In this document: one piece after another, positions 24,654 to 35,133 of the stretch | Layout: every line of letters starts with the position of its first letter | Position numbering within the stretch: the stretch's first letter is position 1 | Source of the DNA: Basidiobolus meristosporus CBS 931.73 | Taxonomy: Eukaryota > Basidiobolomycota > Basidiobolomycetes > Basidiobolales > Basidiobolaceae | Assembly (NCBI GenBank): GCA_002104905.1 | Contig: MCFE01000501.1 | Span: 1 to 64,000 of the forward strand | Reading direction: 5' to 3' | Length of the DNA: 64,000 bases | Translations under genes and position numbers: made by a program | Notes under the pieces: generated by a model | Seen by the model: the letters and a program-made list of their open reading frames with translations, nothing else | What the model was told of the DNA's origin: nothing | The model's database searches: none

Positions 24654-25355
24654 TTTTGTAAGTTTCTTGAAGATACCGGAAGTGATTGGGAGAACAAATA
24701 GATTATGTGGCTTTCACTTAATGATTTATTGAGTGTAAAAGTATTATTTATTCTTTTACATGGCCTTGGAATTACAAGTACATAGAATAGATTAAGAAAG
24801 GTCCCAAGTGTTGTAAAATTTGTAATTCCACCTAAATATTCACCTAAATTAGTCACTTAGATCATTACCCTCAGATCCTAGAGAATACTGAGCAAATTCT
24901 TTGTTGAGATTTACTTAGAATATTTTCACCAAAATACCAGGTACTCAGAACATGAGAATTCTCAAAGTTGTCCAAACAGCCCCAAACTTTGCACACATGT
25001 TCTTGGGACCTTCCTTAGCCTATTCTACATGCTTATAATGCCAAGACTATGTAAAAGTATAAATACTACTCTTACATTCAATAAATCATTAAGTGAAAAC
25101 CACATAATCTACTTGTTCTCCCAATCACTTCCAATATCTCCAAGACTCTTACAACACCAAGAACATGTGTGCAAAGCTTGGGGCTGCTTAGACAACTTTG
25201 AGAATTATAGCATTGTGGGTACCTGGTAATTTGGTGAAAATATTCTAAGTAAATCTCAACAAAGAATTTGCTCAGTATTCTCTAGGATTTGAAGGTAATG
25301 ATCTAAGTGACTAAGTTAGGTGAATATTTAGGTGGAATTACAAATTTTTACAACA
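24654..25355 (-). repeat. Copia family 1 solo LTR on -, interrupted by another copy
   Basis: Its start (TGTTGTAAAAATTTG on -) is at 25,355 and its end at about 24,654 (TTACAAAA, altered). The middle is split by the + strand copy at 24,809-25,156. No matching target duplication of the outer copy remains (AAACT versus AGATT), which fits its greater age. Confidence 0.85.
24809..25156 (+). repeat. Copia family 1 solo LTR on +, 348 bp, inserted in a sister LTR
   Basis: It runs from TGTTGTAAAATTTG to TTACAACA and is bounded by CCAAG at 24,804-24,808 and 25,157-25,161, a perfect 5-bp duplication. It contains a TATA-like box (aaagtataaatac) and an AATAAA motif. The same LTR occurs with gag at 58,103-58,451. 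Confidence 0.95.
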
Positions 25356-26015
25356 AGATTAAGGTTTATGAGAATCAGTGAGCAGCAGTATATGCTGGAA
25401 GAGTACTTGTTTAATGAGAATCCATCAAGTACTAAGGTAAAGGCATGGTCAAACATACCTTCAAAGTAGCCCTTGCTTCTTAGTTGTTTGTAACATTTGC
25501 CATCAAATATATTGGAAATGTTTGTGCTTGATTGATACTGAGTGCAGTACTTTATAGCTTCACAATATTTGTTGGGCTGCATAAGCTTATTGTAAAGTGG
25601 TATTACTGGAATATATCCAGAGTGCAAATAATACTTTCCTCCAATGGTGATGGATTCCTGACAGGTTGGACACCTTGAAATGGTAGCATTTTCTGATGTG
25701 AATGCCATACAACTGTTACACATGCTAGTATCAGGACATTTTGTGGGTCATATGTTACCAGCCACATGATGGTTGTCCACTTGTACCATGTGCTTGGTAA
25801 GTTGCATCCCAGAATGATATGGCAAGAAGTAGTAGCAAATCCTTGAAGCCCCCATTACTGATATTTGTGGAAACACTGCACTTTTCCAGCTGCAACATCA
25901 CATTGTTAGCCAGTAGATGGACTACTGGGCTCACTTGACTCCATAGAATATCTTGAGCATTTTTTCCTACAAGTGTTGTCTCATTGCATATTGGTACTTG
26001 ACCAGGCTCATGCAT
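25356..26015 (-). pseudogene. Fragment of a Tnp2-like (CACTA-type) DNA transposase
   Basis: The reading frame near 25,723-25,356 contains a CxxC pair (SRCPTCQESI). YIPVIPLYNKLMQPNKYCEA, then NIFDGKCYKQLR, then TLVLDGFSLNKYSSS and LILINLNL follow. This order (zinc pair, Y-x-PL-x-P, FDG, L-x-x-DGF, ILIN-x-N-LP) is that of the N-terminal part of fungal Tnp2 transposases. A possible upstream piece lies at 25,755-26,015. The frame is cut at 25,355 by the Copia LTR. The assignment rests on remembered motifs only. Confidence 0.5.
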
Positions 26016-26299
26016 GGTACTGTTGTTAGGGTAGATAGGCTCTCAATCCATCAGTGAGCCTTCTTCTTCAGAGCTATTACTCTGTGTGCCATATTCAGAA
26101 GGCTGAGGTGAACCTAAAGGCATTACAACTTACCTGACTCAGTTTGTGCAAGGTGACAGGTACAGCTAGGTACCAATATATAAGTATTAGGTAGCTGGCA
26201 AGATATTGCTGGTATAGTAGTGACTGATGAATGGTCAGATATGACTTGGGTGGCACAATACTGTCCATGATCCTTGTAATACTTCACATGCTGACTGTG

Positions 26300-26447
26300 T
26301 AGTGGTGGTGTAGAGGTACTCCTGGGTGCTGCTACACAACTCAAGGTGTGTGAGGTGTCTGATGGGTGCAATAACCTCTGGGTCTAAACTACTGGTGTCT
26401 TTGTCAATATGTCACCATGGTAAAAGCTCCTGCTTCTCTAGCTTACT
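26300..26447 (-). repeat. LTR-B fragment on -
   Basis: From GTGGTGGTGTAGAGG onward it matches the reverse complement of the last about 150 bp of LTR-B (2,105-2,254), including the gaggtgtctgatgggtgc segment. Only the U5 end remains. Confidence 0.75.
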
Positions 26448-28432
26448 AGTAATCGGTGATCCAGATTGGGTCCACCTGCAGGACTAAATTATATTTCAAA
26501 GATCTGCCATTAAGCAACACTCATTAAGGCCAAGGACTGTACAGAGAAAGGCACTTCTTCTACAACAGCTGCATCCTTGTGAATTATTAGTAGAACAAGC
26601 CCCATTGGTAAGTAAATCAACAATGCTAAGATGCCAGACACTGATGCACATAGTATGGTTCTCAGATGGATGAATACACACAAAGAGATTGTTTCACTTG
26701 CTCCAGAGCAGTACCATGATGTGTATGGTTGGATACTACAAAAGTTGTTGCAGTAACTAGTAGATAACATGCTACACCTTGCTCTAACATCAGACAACCT
26801 GGATCTATGGAAACCTGTAAGCAAAAGATGATACAAAGCCTCACAGTTCACACTCAATATGCACTGTGGCTGGTAACTCTGACATGATCACTTCTGGGAC
26901 AGCACAAAGCTTCCCTATACACAGCTCTGCACTGTCTTCCTGCTGAGTAGATATCCCCATTCTTGCTTCATTGTCTCTCTTCTACATGTAAGCACTGTGT
27001 CTAGAAGTGTGGTGTTTAGCTTGTGTGTAATCAGTAGTAGCAACTTCTTTAGAGAGTCACTTCAATAAATGTATATCCATTTTATTCCATACTAGTGATT
27101 GGACTGCTATACATACATATGAGTGTTTATCATAGCTTGTGAGAAGTATTTTAGGCAATGAAATCTGCTATATGCCGCCATTTTCTTTGATTTCACAGGT
27201 ATTTCAAACTGTTAATTTGGCTAGAAATGCCTCATATAAAGCTGTGTCATTAATAGTGGAGTATTATTGAGGAGCAAATGCATTGCCTCCAGCACAAAGC
27301 TTTTGCCCCGGCAAGTTTTCTCCATCTTCAATAGCTGTGATGTCTACTGGTCATGTGTTGTCAGAGACCTTTTGCCTTTCCACCTTTTCAAAGGAAGATT
27401 GAGGATTGTATGAAACCGACTTCAAACAAATGAGCATTGATTTCCAGACTTTGAGATTACTCTATTTTGGATGGGTGGATCATTAGCATCTAAGCTAATT
27501 ACTTCTAGCAATGAACATATGCTGGAATTCATATACTCACAAGTAGCCAATATCTTCCAAGAGTTGCTTTCCGGCACTGTGCCATCCAATACTCAGATAC
27601 CGGAGTTCCCAAGATTCAAAGGGCATTGAATTCTCGCCAGATGGCTTGAATAATCACCCATGTGATCCAAAACACTCTCTAGCTCCCCACCCACCCCATT
27701 AGACTGTCTGCATACTACCAACAATTTGATCTTCGCCAGAGATTTTGCGGAATGCAGCCAGCCAAGTTATATAGTTTGTGAAGGCGGGGTGTCGCTGGGG
27801 GCCTATATTATATATATGTATGTATATTTAGCGCCATTCTCCAATGAAGACTCCGCTCTGAATTAGTAAAAATTGTCACTTGACAACCTGGCCTTCTACT
27901 AGATTGAATTGTGAGCTACCTGCAACGTGGAGACCTTTCATGGTCGCCACAAGGACACCATCATCCACGCCTCATTGCAAGATTCTGGTAAGGCTCCACT
28001 AAAAAGTACAAGCTAACCCCAATAAACCAACCAATGAATGACACGCCGCTCCCACCTTAACCGTACATTTGAAGGATGGGAACGAGTCAGCCCCCTACCC
28101 CTTTTTATTAACCTGGGGCCAACACCTCTCAGCGACCGACTTCCCACCTATTGTATTCCAAGAAACTTACCATTGGCCTACATTTCCACCATGGGGATCC
28201 GGTGCCATCTTTATCAAGCACTCTCAGGTGTCTCCAACATTAGCCATTGCAACCGTTCACTCCAGTGCACGGTGGGTGATGCGGTGTCCATCATGGCATG
28301 GAGCCTTCCCGATAGAGGAACAGGAACAGGAACAGGAACTTGGGAATGGGAGGTGAGTACGAATTGGATTTATTGACGGTTAGGCGGCCTGGATTACACC
28401 CTTGTTCAGCGACCCACAGGCCCGGGCTCCCT
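26448..28432. other. Boundary region between repeat nest and gene block; no gene recognised
   Basis: CpG is scarce up to about 27,150 and then appears at normal frequency, marking the edge of the repeat-rich block. Open frames here (for example 26,510-26,857 on - and 28,038-28,376 on +) show no domain I know. A TA-rich run (tatattatatatatgtatg) lies near 27,805. Confidence 0.5.
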
Positions 28433-29430
28433 CTAGCACGGAGGGCTGGATTGGAGGGCCTTGATGTAGTATCCGGATACGTAACCATTGCTGACCTTGT
28501 ACCAACGAGGGTTCTCGAAGATCGACTCCCCGCTTACCTGACAGAGGATGGTGACCTTGGCTCCGGGTGCCAGGGTGCCAACAACGGTTCCCCCGGTGCC
28601 GGCACTGGATCTGACATTAAGCGGGGTGCTCGAGGTGACAGTCCCGGTGGAAGCCCCTCCGTTGCCACCGTTGAGGTACTTGAACATCTCCGCCCAAGGG
28701 AATGGGCCGGGGCATCTGGCGCGGCTCTGGGGTTGCATGGAGTAGTGGCCGGTGATACCCCCTGAGGCATCGGCCCAGCCCACGCGGATCCCGGGGTTTC
28801 TGGCGATGATGTTCTTGATCAACTTGAAGGTGGCGGTCTTCTGGGCCGCGGTGAGCTCGTTGGAATTGTCGGTCTTCGGCTTCACGTGCTCGATGGAGAT
28901 GGTGCGATCGTTGGGATTCGCGCTGCTGTCCGTCCACCCTGGGAAAATCTGGGAGTTAGCATCGTAGGCAGGTGTGAGGATGGGCTAGGCACTTGTGCTT
29001 ACAGTAGTCAGCCCCAGGCTCCTTTCCACCGTTAGCCCAGGCACCATCGGATTCTTTCACACATTGGACAACCTTGCCGTCTTGACCTACAACGTAGTGA
29101 GATGCCACCTGGGAGGAAGGATCGGCAAACCAATGACCGACGTCCTCAGCCTTGGTGAACCCGGCAGTCCCTGGGGGGCAAACTCAGCAACAGTATTACG
29201 AACCAACGGTCGAGATTCCATACCGTGAACAATGAGATATGTGGGCTTCAATCCATGGCGGTTTGCGAAGAAATTTGGGCTACCGATCCAGAGCGCCCCA
29301 GGCTCGTCGGCCTGGCTAAAGGGTACGGTTAGCAAATGAACGATACCCGGCTGAGGATGCCATTCGCTTACCAGTTCACGCTTCCCAAAGTGGCCAAGAA
29401 TAAGAGAGCAGAGACGGAGAGAAACTTCAT
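28433..29430 (-). CDS. Secreted N-acetylmuramoyl-L-alanine amidase (Amidase_2) with C-terminal bacterial-type SH3 domain
   Basis: The predicted enzyme cleaves the amide bond between N-acetylmuramic acid and the peptide stem of bacterial peptidoglycan. Four exons (29,372-29,430; 29,224-29,315; 29,003-29,170; 28,433-28,938) give about 274 residues. They encode a signal peptide (MKFLSVSALLFLATLGSVNC), then YLIVHGTAG with the first zinc His, ASHYVVGQDGKVVQCV, DGAWANGG and ISIEHVKP. GITGHYSM and ARCPG supply the second His and the Cys ligand. The last about 65 residues (TPLNVRSSAGTGGTVVGTL to WYKVSNGYVSGYYI) form an SH3b domain, which usually binds cell walls. Introns are 53-64 bp and two have CTAAC branch points, so this is a true nuclear gene. 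Fungi have no peptidoglycan; a bacterial origin and antibacterial role are inferences. Confidence 0.9.
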
Positions 29431-30750
29431 TGTGTGGGGAACGTGGGCATGGTGGTGGTGAGTTTAAATAGCTTTAAGCCTCGCATGGGGGCCATCTTTG
29501 GAATAGGCATGTTTACACGGTGGGACAGCTCGAATTCACGCCACAGGAATCCGGTGGACGTGTGAAAGTAACATATGCAGGTTGCTTGTCTTACCCCGAG
29601 GGCGAGTGGAGATTACCTACTGAAGTGGGCATCAAGAGGACGACGGATAAGTGGTGAGGATTGGATCTGAGCGAGGCCATTTCGGGAAATGATGAGATTG
29701 AGCAACGTAGGGCCGTGGAATCGAGCCGATTTTGGAAGCTTCCTTGACCGTGACGTGCGGGAAATTCCAGGTCATCCGGGCATGTCCATCAGTACCAAAG
29801 AATTATTCGGGAAATGATCGACCCTCCGTGACCGAAAATCCCGTTCCCCGGTCCCACGGCCCATCACAGCTGCCAGGGAAATGGATGCTCGGTGGTGGGA
29901 CGGTACAGATTTGGTATTTCTCTACCTTTCCTTCTCCCGTTTCTGAAATGTCGCTGCTGCCTCGCTTCGCACGTAGATCCTAGTCGCTGCAAAAGGATTT
30001 CAGGAAGATCATTCAATATCCGGAATTAAGAGGGGATCAATCTGGAGCCTGTATGTGAAGTGGGCGGGTGTTGCGGCGTCCACCACTTGATGGTGGAACT
30101 GTAGGTGTAGATATTGCTTTGTACACACCAGCAGGCCCATCCATGCTTTTCGGTTAACCCGTCTACACACAGCCGCCTCTTGCTGCGCGAGACGTACTGA
30201 AACAACCCCATCTCATGAGCCTGTAAGAACCAGATTGGTTGTTTGAGAGTGGCCCTCTTGCCAATGGGCAACCCTGGCGGAGATTCATGTTGAGTGCGGC
30301 AACTAAACATTGGAAATGCAGGGTCGCATATTAGCTCCGGTATGAGAGGTGCCATGACCAGCCCGACAAGGCATACAACCGCACTGATGGTCCATTGCCT
30401 CCAAAGATCGAGGTGCACTTTGCGAAAGATGCAGTCAGATGGATAGACTTGATTCTAGAGTATGCAAGCGGTTCCCTTACATTCGGCAAACCCAACCCGG
30501 ATCAACTTTAGTGGTTCGTCATCTGATGCCATATAGCGAGCTACTCACTATGAAACGTCTCCGTCAGATGTGTAGGGACTCTGTACGCCCTGTTCATTCG
30601 CGTGTTCCGATAGGGCTTAGACTCGGCTACTCTTATGCAGTGCGGTTTGAATGAACGATCCCTACTCAAGATCTCAGCTACCTTCGCATCAATTGATGTG
30701 TCGGTTGGGTGACTTTGAACCGAAACAATACCAGAGGGAGCAGAGAATCC
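29431..30750. other. Intergenic region between divergent secreted-protein genes
   Basis: The amidase (-) and the Kunitz gene (+) diverge from here. The open frame 30,026-30,418 on - has no recognised domain and no convincing start context. No RNA gene was seen. Confidence 0.5.
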
Positions 30751-30753
30751 CGC

Positions 30754-30760
30754 TATATAA
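30754..30760 (+). promoter_or_regulatory. TATA box of the Kunitz gene
   Basis: TATATAA lies 48 nt upstream of the start codon at 30,808, with a short leader. It is the clearest core promoter in the gene region and suggests strong or inducible expression. Confidence 0.65.
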
Positions 30761-30807
30761 GGATCGTAGGATGTTCCACTAAAATCACCACCGTAGAGGC
30801 ATCCGCC

Positions 30808-31764
30808 ATGCACAAGTTTGCTCCTCCCGCCATCTTAGCACTCTCGGTATTATGTGGGTCACTCAGTGCGTATGATTTGCCCCAAGTGTGCTACCGCCAG
30901 GGCGACCCTGGGATGTGCAAGGCAGCTATTCCTAGATGGCACTACAATCCAGCCACCGAAAAGTGTGAGGAGTTCACCTATGGTGGCTGTGGTGGGTACG
31001 TTCCATTTAAGAGCCTGGAGAAATGTCAAACTACGTGCAAGGTGGAATGGGAGCCTGAGCTAGGACCCGAGCCCAAACATGACAAGCCCAAGGTCTGTTA
31101 TCGCAAAGGAGAAACTGGGCCATGTAGAGCAGCGATGCCAGCATGGCAGTTCAACATGAAGACCGGAAAATGTGAAAAGTTTACCTATGGTGGATGTGAT
31201 GGCTTTGTCCCCTTCAGGTCGGTGAGCGATTGTCAAAAGACGTGTGCAGGTGAGGAGTCCAAGCCAGAACCTATGCCGGAACCTGAGCCAGAGCCCAAGC
31301 ATGACAAGCCCAAGGTCTGCTATCGCAAAGGAGAAACTGGGCCATGTAGAGCAGCAATCCCAGCATGGCAGTTCAACATGAAGACCGGAAAATGTGAAAA
31401 GTTCACCTATGGTGGATGTGATGGCTTTGTCCCCTTCAGGTCGGTGAGCGATTGTCAAAAGACGTGTGCAGGTGAGGAGTCCAAGCCAGAACCTATGCCG
31501 GAACCTGAGCCAGAGCCCAAGCATGACAAGCCCAAGGTCTGCTATCGCAAAGGAGAAACTGGGCCATGCAGGGCAGCAATGCCGGCTTGGCAGTTCAACA
31601 TGAAGACCGGAAAATGTGAAAAGTTCACCTATGGTGGATGCAAAGGCTTTGTTCCCTTCAGATCGGTAAATGATTGCCAAAAGACGTGTGGAGATGAAGA
31701 TCCCGTCCCTGTGCCTGTACCAGTACCCGTGCCGGAGCCTGAACCCGAATACGAATCCTATTAG
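30808..31764 (+). CDS. Secreted four-domain Kunitz (BPTI-type) protease inhibitor
   Basis: This single-exon gene encodes 318 residues. A signal peptide (MHKFAPPAILALSVLCGSLS) precedes four Kunitz domains at about residues 28-77, 97-146, 171-220 and 245-294. Each keeps six cysteines with BPTI spacing and the FTYGGC core. The P1 residue after the second Cys is Lys in domain 1 (GMCKAA) and Arg in domains 2-4 (GPCRAA), predicting inhibition of trypsin-like proteases. Domains 2-4 are nearly identical and arose by recent duplication. Linkers are Pro-Glu rich (PEPMPEPEPEP), and the tail is a PV/PE repeat. Kunitz domains are mainly animal; a fungal one is unusual. It may block proteases of hosts, prey or competitors (inference). 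The start follows the TATA box and gives a good signal peptide. Confidence 0.93.
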   Translation: MHKFAPPAILALSVLCGSLSAYDLPQVCYRQGDPGMCKAAIPRWHYNPATEKCEEFTYGGCGGYVPFKSLEKCQTTCKVEWEPELGPEPKHDKPKVCYRKGETGPCRAAMPAWQFNMKTGKCEKFTYGGCDGFVPFRSVSDCQKTCAGEESKPEPMPEPEPEPKHDKPKVCYRKGETGPCRAAIPAWQFNMKTGKCEKFTYGGCDGFVPFRSVSDCQKTCAGEESKPEPMPEPEPEPKHDKPKVCYRKGETGPCRAAMPAWQFNMKTGKCEKFTYGGCKGFVPFRSVNDCQKTCGDEDPVPVPVPVPVPEPEPEYESY

Positions 31765-31799
31765 CCCGCTTCCGACCAGGAAAGGCCTCAAGTATACGG

Positions 31800-31805
31800 A
31801 ATAAA
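31800..31805 (+). terminator. Poly(A) signal of the Kunitz gene
   Basis: AATAAA begins 36 nt after the stop codon of the Kunitz gene. Confidence 0.5.
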
Positions 31806-32337
31806 GTGGCCATTTCTGAGATGGAAGTACCATATAAGGCGTATACGACCCAAAAAAGGACACATCACTTTGTTTGTTGCTAAGAGACAAGGTGGTTGTT
31901 CCATGCATCAAGAATAGGATGTGTTCTGCCACATGCTGACTTCTATTAAAACTGACTTTGCTTAATTGATGCTGTGTTGATGGTTTGAGTGGAGTCAAGT
32001 GGATCTCGAGTTTTGATGACAGCCCCACTCCTGATTGGGATGGGCTCGGTGTGCAGATGGGGCTGAAAATAGGCTTTAGACATGGATGGGGTAGGCTGTT
32101 CAGGATGTTGGTCTCATGAGTGTAATGCAAGCACCATCTCCACTCCTACAACACAGAATGACCACCCGTCGTTATGTGGATCAGAAACAGAAAACCATCA
32201 GTGGACACCATTGCTAGGATGTTGGTCCTTGGGATGACTGATGCATACGGTATGTCTGATATCCAACGAGACATCTATGGGGGGTTTCAATTTTGGTTGA
32301 TACAGAAGAAACCAGTTTTACACGATCTTTCTGGAGA

Positions 32338-32635
32338 TCATGAAGAAGTCCGGAAGATAGGTGTTTCAACCTCAATGGCCAGAATAGGATGAGTACCATT
32401 GTCAAGCGTGTATCCATACCATTTAAAACCCGGATGTGAAATTACTGTGGAACATCTGGGCAGGTTGTGTGCAGGATTGGTTACCACTCCGACATTTAGT
32501 TGCGAGGGAATTCCTGGCTGCTGAATGCAACTACGGAATGTTGCTGTGTACGCCAAATTGGCTGCCATATTAATCATCACTAATAGGAGAACGTAAACCT
32601 TCCTCTGTAACCCCCCCCCCAAATCCCATCACATT
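32338..32635 (-). CDS. Possible small secreted protein, start region in a G10 run
   Basis: An open frame on - encodes a hydrophobic start (RKVYVLLLVMINMAANLAYT), which looks like a signal peptide. About 65 residues with two Cys follow (FRSCIQQPGIPSQL, HNLPRCSTVISHPGF). The only upstream ATG (about 32,629) is out of frame by one base because of a run of ten G on - (10 C at 32,611-32,620 on +). With nine it would be in frame. An internal ATG (near residue MINMAANLAY) could serve instead but shortens the signal. No homology is recognised and the gene may not be real. Confidence 0.3.
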
Positions 32636-32639
32636 TAGG

Positions 32640-35133
32640 CGTTGATCTCTTCCCGCCGTTACCTAGCCATTAAAGGCATCGCCAAGCAGAGGAATCCATG
32701 TGAACCAGCGCATTGTTTGCTGCCATATGAGCCATACATAGTGATCAGAACTAATTAATTAAATCAACAGGCCGCTTACTAGCGGTCAGTAGGGCAGCTA
32801 TCCTTGGAGGGCAGGACCAGCTGACCAGCCTTGAAACCACCAGCTCATGTACCTCCTAAAATCCCCCACTCTCTTATGGCTAACTGAACAGTGACTCACT
32901 AATGATTCATTGCAGATCTACTGAATTTCAACCGATGATCAGCAGTGATTTGATCAACTCATTTCCACTCCTTCGATTCCTAATGAGCCTTGGGAATCCA
33001 ACTGACCTCGTTCCGCCCACCACAACCACTAGTCTCAGACAAAAGCCATCTAGGATTCAAATCTAGGGCCCGTCAATGACCAGTAGAGAGACCTCGTTGT
33101 GTGGTCAGTGTAGCTTCGAATGGAAGATTCATGTGCAGCGATGGCAGAAGCTGAGCCTCGAATACCTGGATCGACTGCATAGCCCGGCATATTCGACCGA
33201 CCTGCCGCATGGCTTGGGATTGGCGGATCATCTCGGATACGGGGAGCCACCATCTATCCCGTGCATTCTCCTTATCGCCAAATCGAATGGGCCAATTCCA
33301 TCGCTGGCCCATCTGGTACGAGTTTGGAACGCTTCGAGGGTCTCGTGGTATCTTGGCCTCATGAATCTTGGGGACTTGGCGTGGCGGGGAAATCTTGTTT
33401 GCGGATACCGGTTACTCACATAAGGCCAACCTCGAAGCCTCAGCAGCAACCACTGAAGCCATGGACCTCTCCTTACGAGGTTCCCACCGCACCATCACCA
33501 CTCCCGCCCAATTGGGAAACACCCCGCTACACACATTCTCGCCCAGCCTGGTACCCAACATATACCAGAGCCTAGGCAATGCCCTGATTGCAAGTGATAC
33601 TAATGGATTGATGGAAGCTCTCACATTAATGATGATGTGTCATCCGGTGAAGGCAGGGAACTGTGTTGGTGATGAGGATGGCTAGGCAAGGTTGGTTGCG
33701 GACATCTCAACTGCACACTCAACACCAGGTACTACGGCACCCTCAACCCCCAGCTTCATTCGGGTAGGCGGGGTGGGTAAGGACCATCTTACTTATCCCA
33801 AACAGGAAGGGCAGGTTACCTTAGACCACCGTTGTAACACAACCAATGGTTTGGATCCATTGGGGCTACACTACACGCTAGAGTGGGATATCAGGTCGAA
33901 CCATGTTAACCTAACTATATGGGTACTGGATGCTCGTCTTCTACCAGAGAATTCATGCAGGAATCTCAACCAATCCTTGGGGATCGCAGTAGAGCGCGGT
34001 TAGGATGGGCATCTGGGACTCATGCGTGAGACCTTAAGCCAATGGATTAGCCGGTGAGTGACATTGATGAAACGCCCAGAATGGCTTGGAATCCTTGATG
34101 GGTGTTTGGATTATCGCTGTGTGGATGCGTAGCTCACACACATACAACATAAATTGCCAAGATCACACGGACTTGGTTCCATTGCCAGAATGAAACCTTG
34201 GTTGATCTGGGATGCATCACATGGTTGGATCTTGAGTCTCCTAAGTAAGTGGCTAGTGCGCAAGAGGTAAACTTCAATTGAATTGATAAAATTAGCCCCA
34301 TTCTAACCATGTTGGGTTATTAATTGGTGAAACGTGATCGAGCTACGAATATAATTAGATGTTTGATTCACTGCCCAATAGACACTCAACAGCAAAATGA
34401 TGGGTGAATGTGCTGCTGACGGGGAAACGTTTAACCTGGATTGCGCCAGGATCGACCCCTCATTGATTGGATCCGGAAGGGTGACTCGAAAAACGAGTCC
34501 AGATAAGCGAATGTTATATATGAAATTCGGGGACTGAGGCAGTCAATAAGCATCCATCAAATGGGGTTTTTTCAACGGTAGGAACCAGAAAACAACCACG
34601 CATACACTGCGAGGGTACAAAGTATTGGCTGACGCGGCGAGAAAATTAGGCCCATCTCTGTATGGTTTTAGAGTGGATCCCGTCTTGATGAAGATATTTG
34701 ATGGGTGCACTCACCCAGGAACTGCCTCAACCCTAACCCTAGCCACATCAGTAACTTCAATTAGCCACAATACTCTATGATACTAAAAATGGTTAGGCTT
34801 CAGTCACCCAACACTGACAAGGGATTCATTCAACATCCCCCCCCCACTTTGAGAGGTTTTGATCTGACTATCTCGTCTTCTATTTCCATTGGTTTGTCTC
34901 ACATAATCATCCACTCAATAGCCCTTAAACCCATTCACCTAATTCGTTCTTTCGTACAACCCTTACCTGCTCTTGGCCAACACATTTCGTATATTAAGCT
35001 GCTCTCAGCCTACATTCTACCACCCATTTCAGCAAAAACGATTCTCTTTCGGATTAATATCGTTTACACCTCCTTTGGGCATCCTCACATCCACCTTGTC
35101 TCTGCTATAGCTCTCTGCTTGTACTCTCTAATA
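32640..35133. other. Intergenic or unresolved region
   Basis: Two + strand open frames (33,368-33,685 and 33,692-34,003) follow each other without a recognised domain, signal peptide or clear introns. They could be a decayed or fast-evolving gene. A short CCCTAACCCTA motif occurs near 34,730. Poly-C runs of 9-10 occur here as elsewhere in the gene region. Confidence 0.4.

Noticed and set aside
26510-26857. 115-codon - strand frame as a gene
   Set aside because: Overlapping frames of similar length, no motif, in CpG-poor repeat debris.
28340-28765. 141-codon open frame on + over the amidase exon
   Set aside because: GC-rich antisense shadow of the SH3b-coding exon.
31060-32130. 356-codon open frame on - over the Kunitz gene
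   Set aside because: It is the antisense shadow of the tandem Kunitz repeats; it has no domain, while the + strand has signal peptide, cysteines and TATA box.
33360-34003. A secreted protein gene from two neighbouring + strand frames
   Set aside because: No start with a signal peptide, no consistent splice sites and no domain; left as unresolved.
34725-34740. CCCTAACCCTA as an interstitial telomere or healed end
   Set aside because: Only about two units, no element junction beside it; chance is enough. Similar short motifs near 52,810 and 55,020 were rejected for the same reason.
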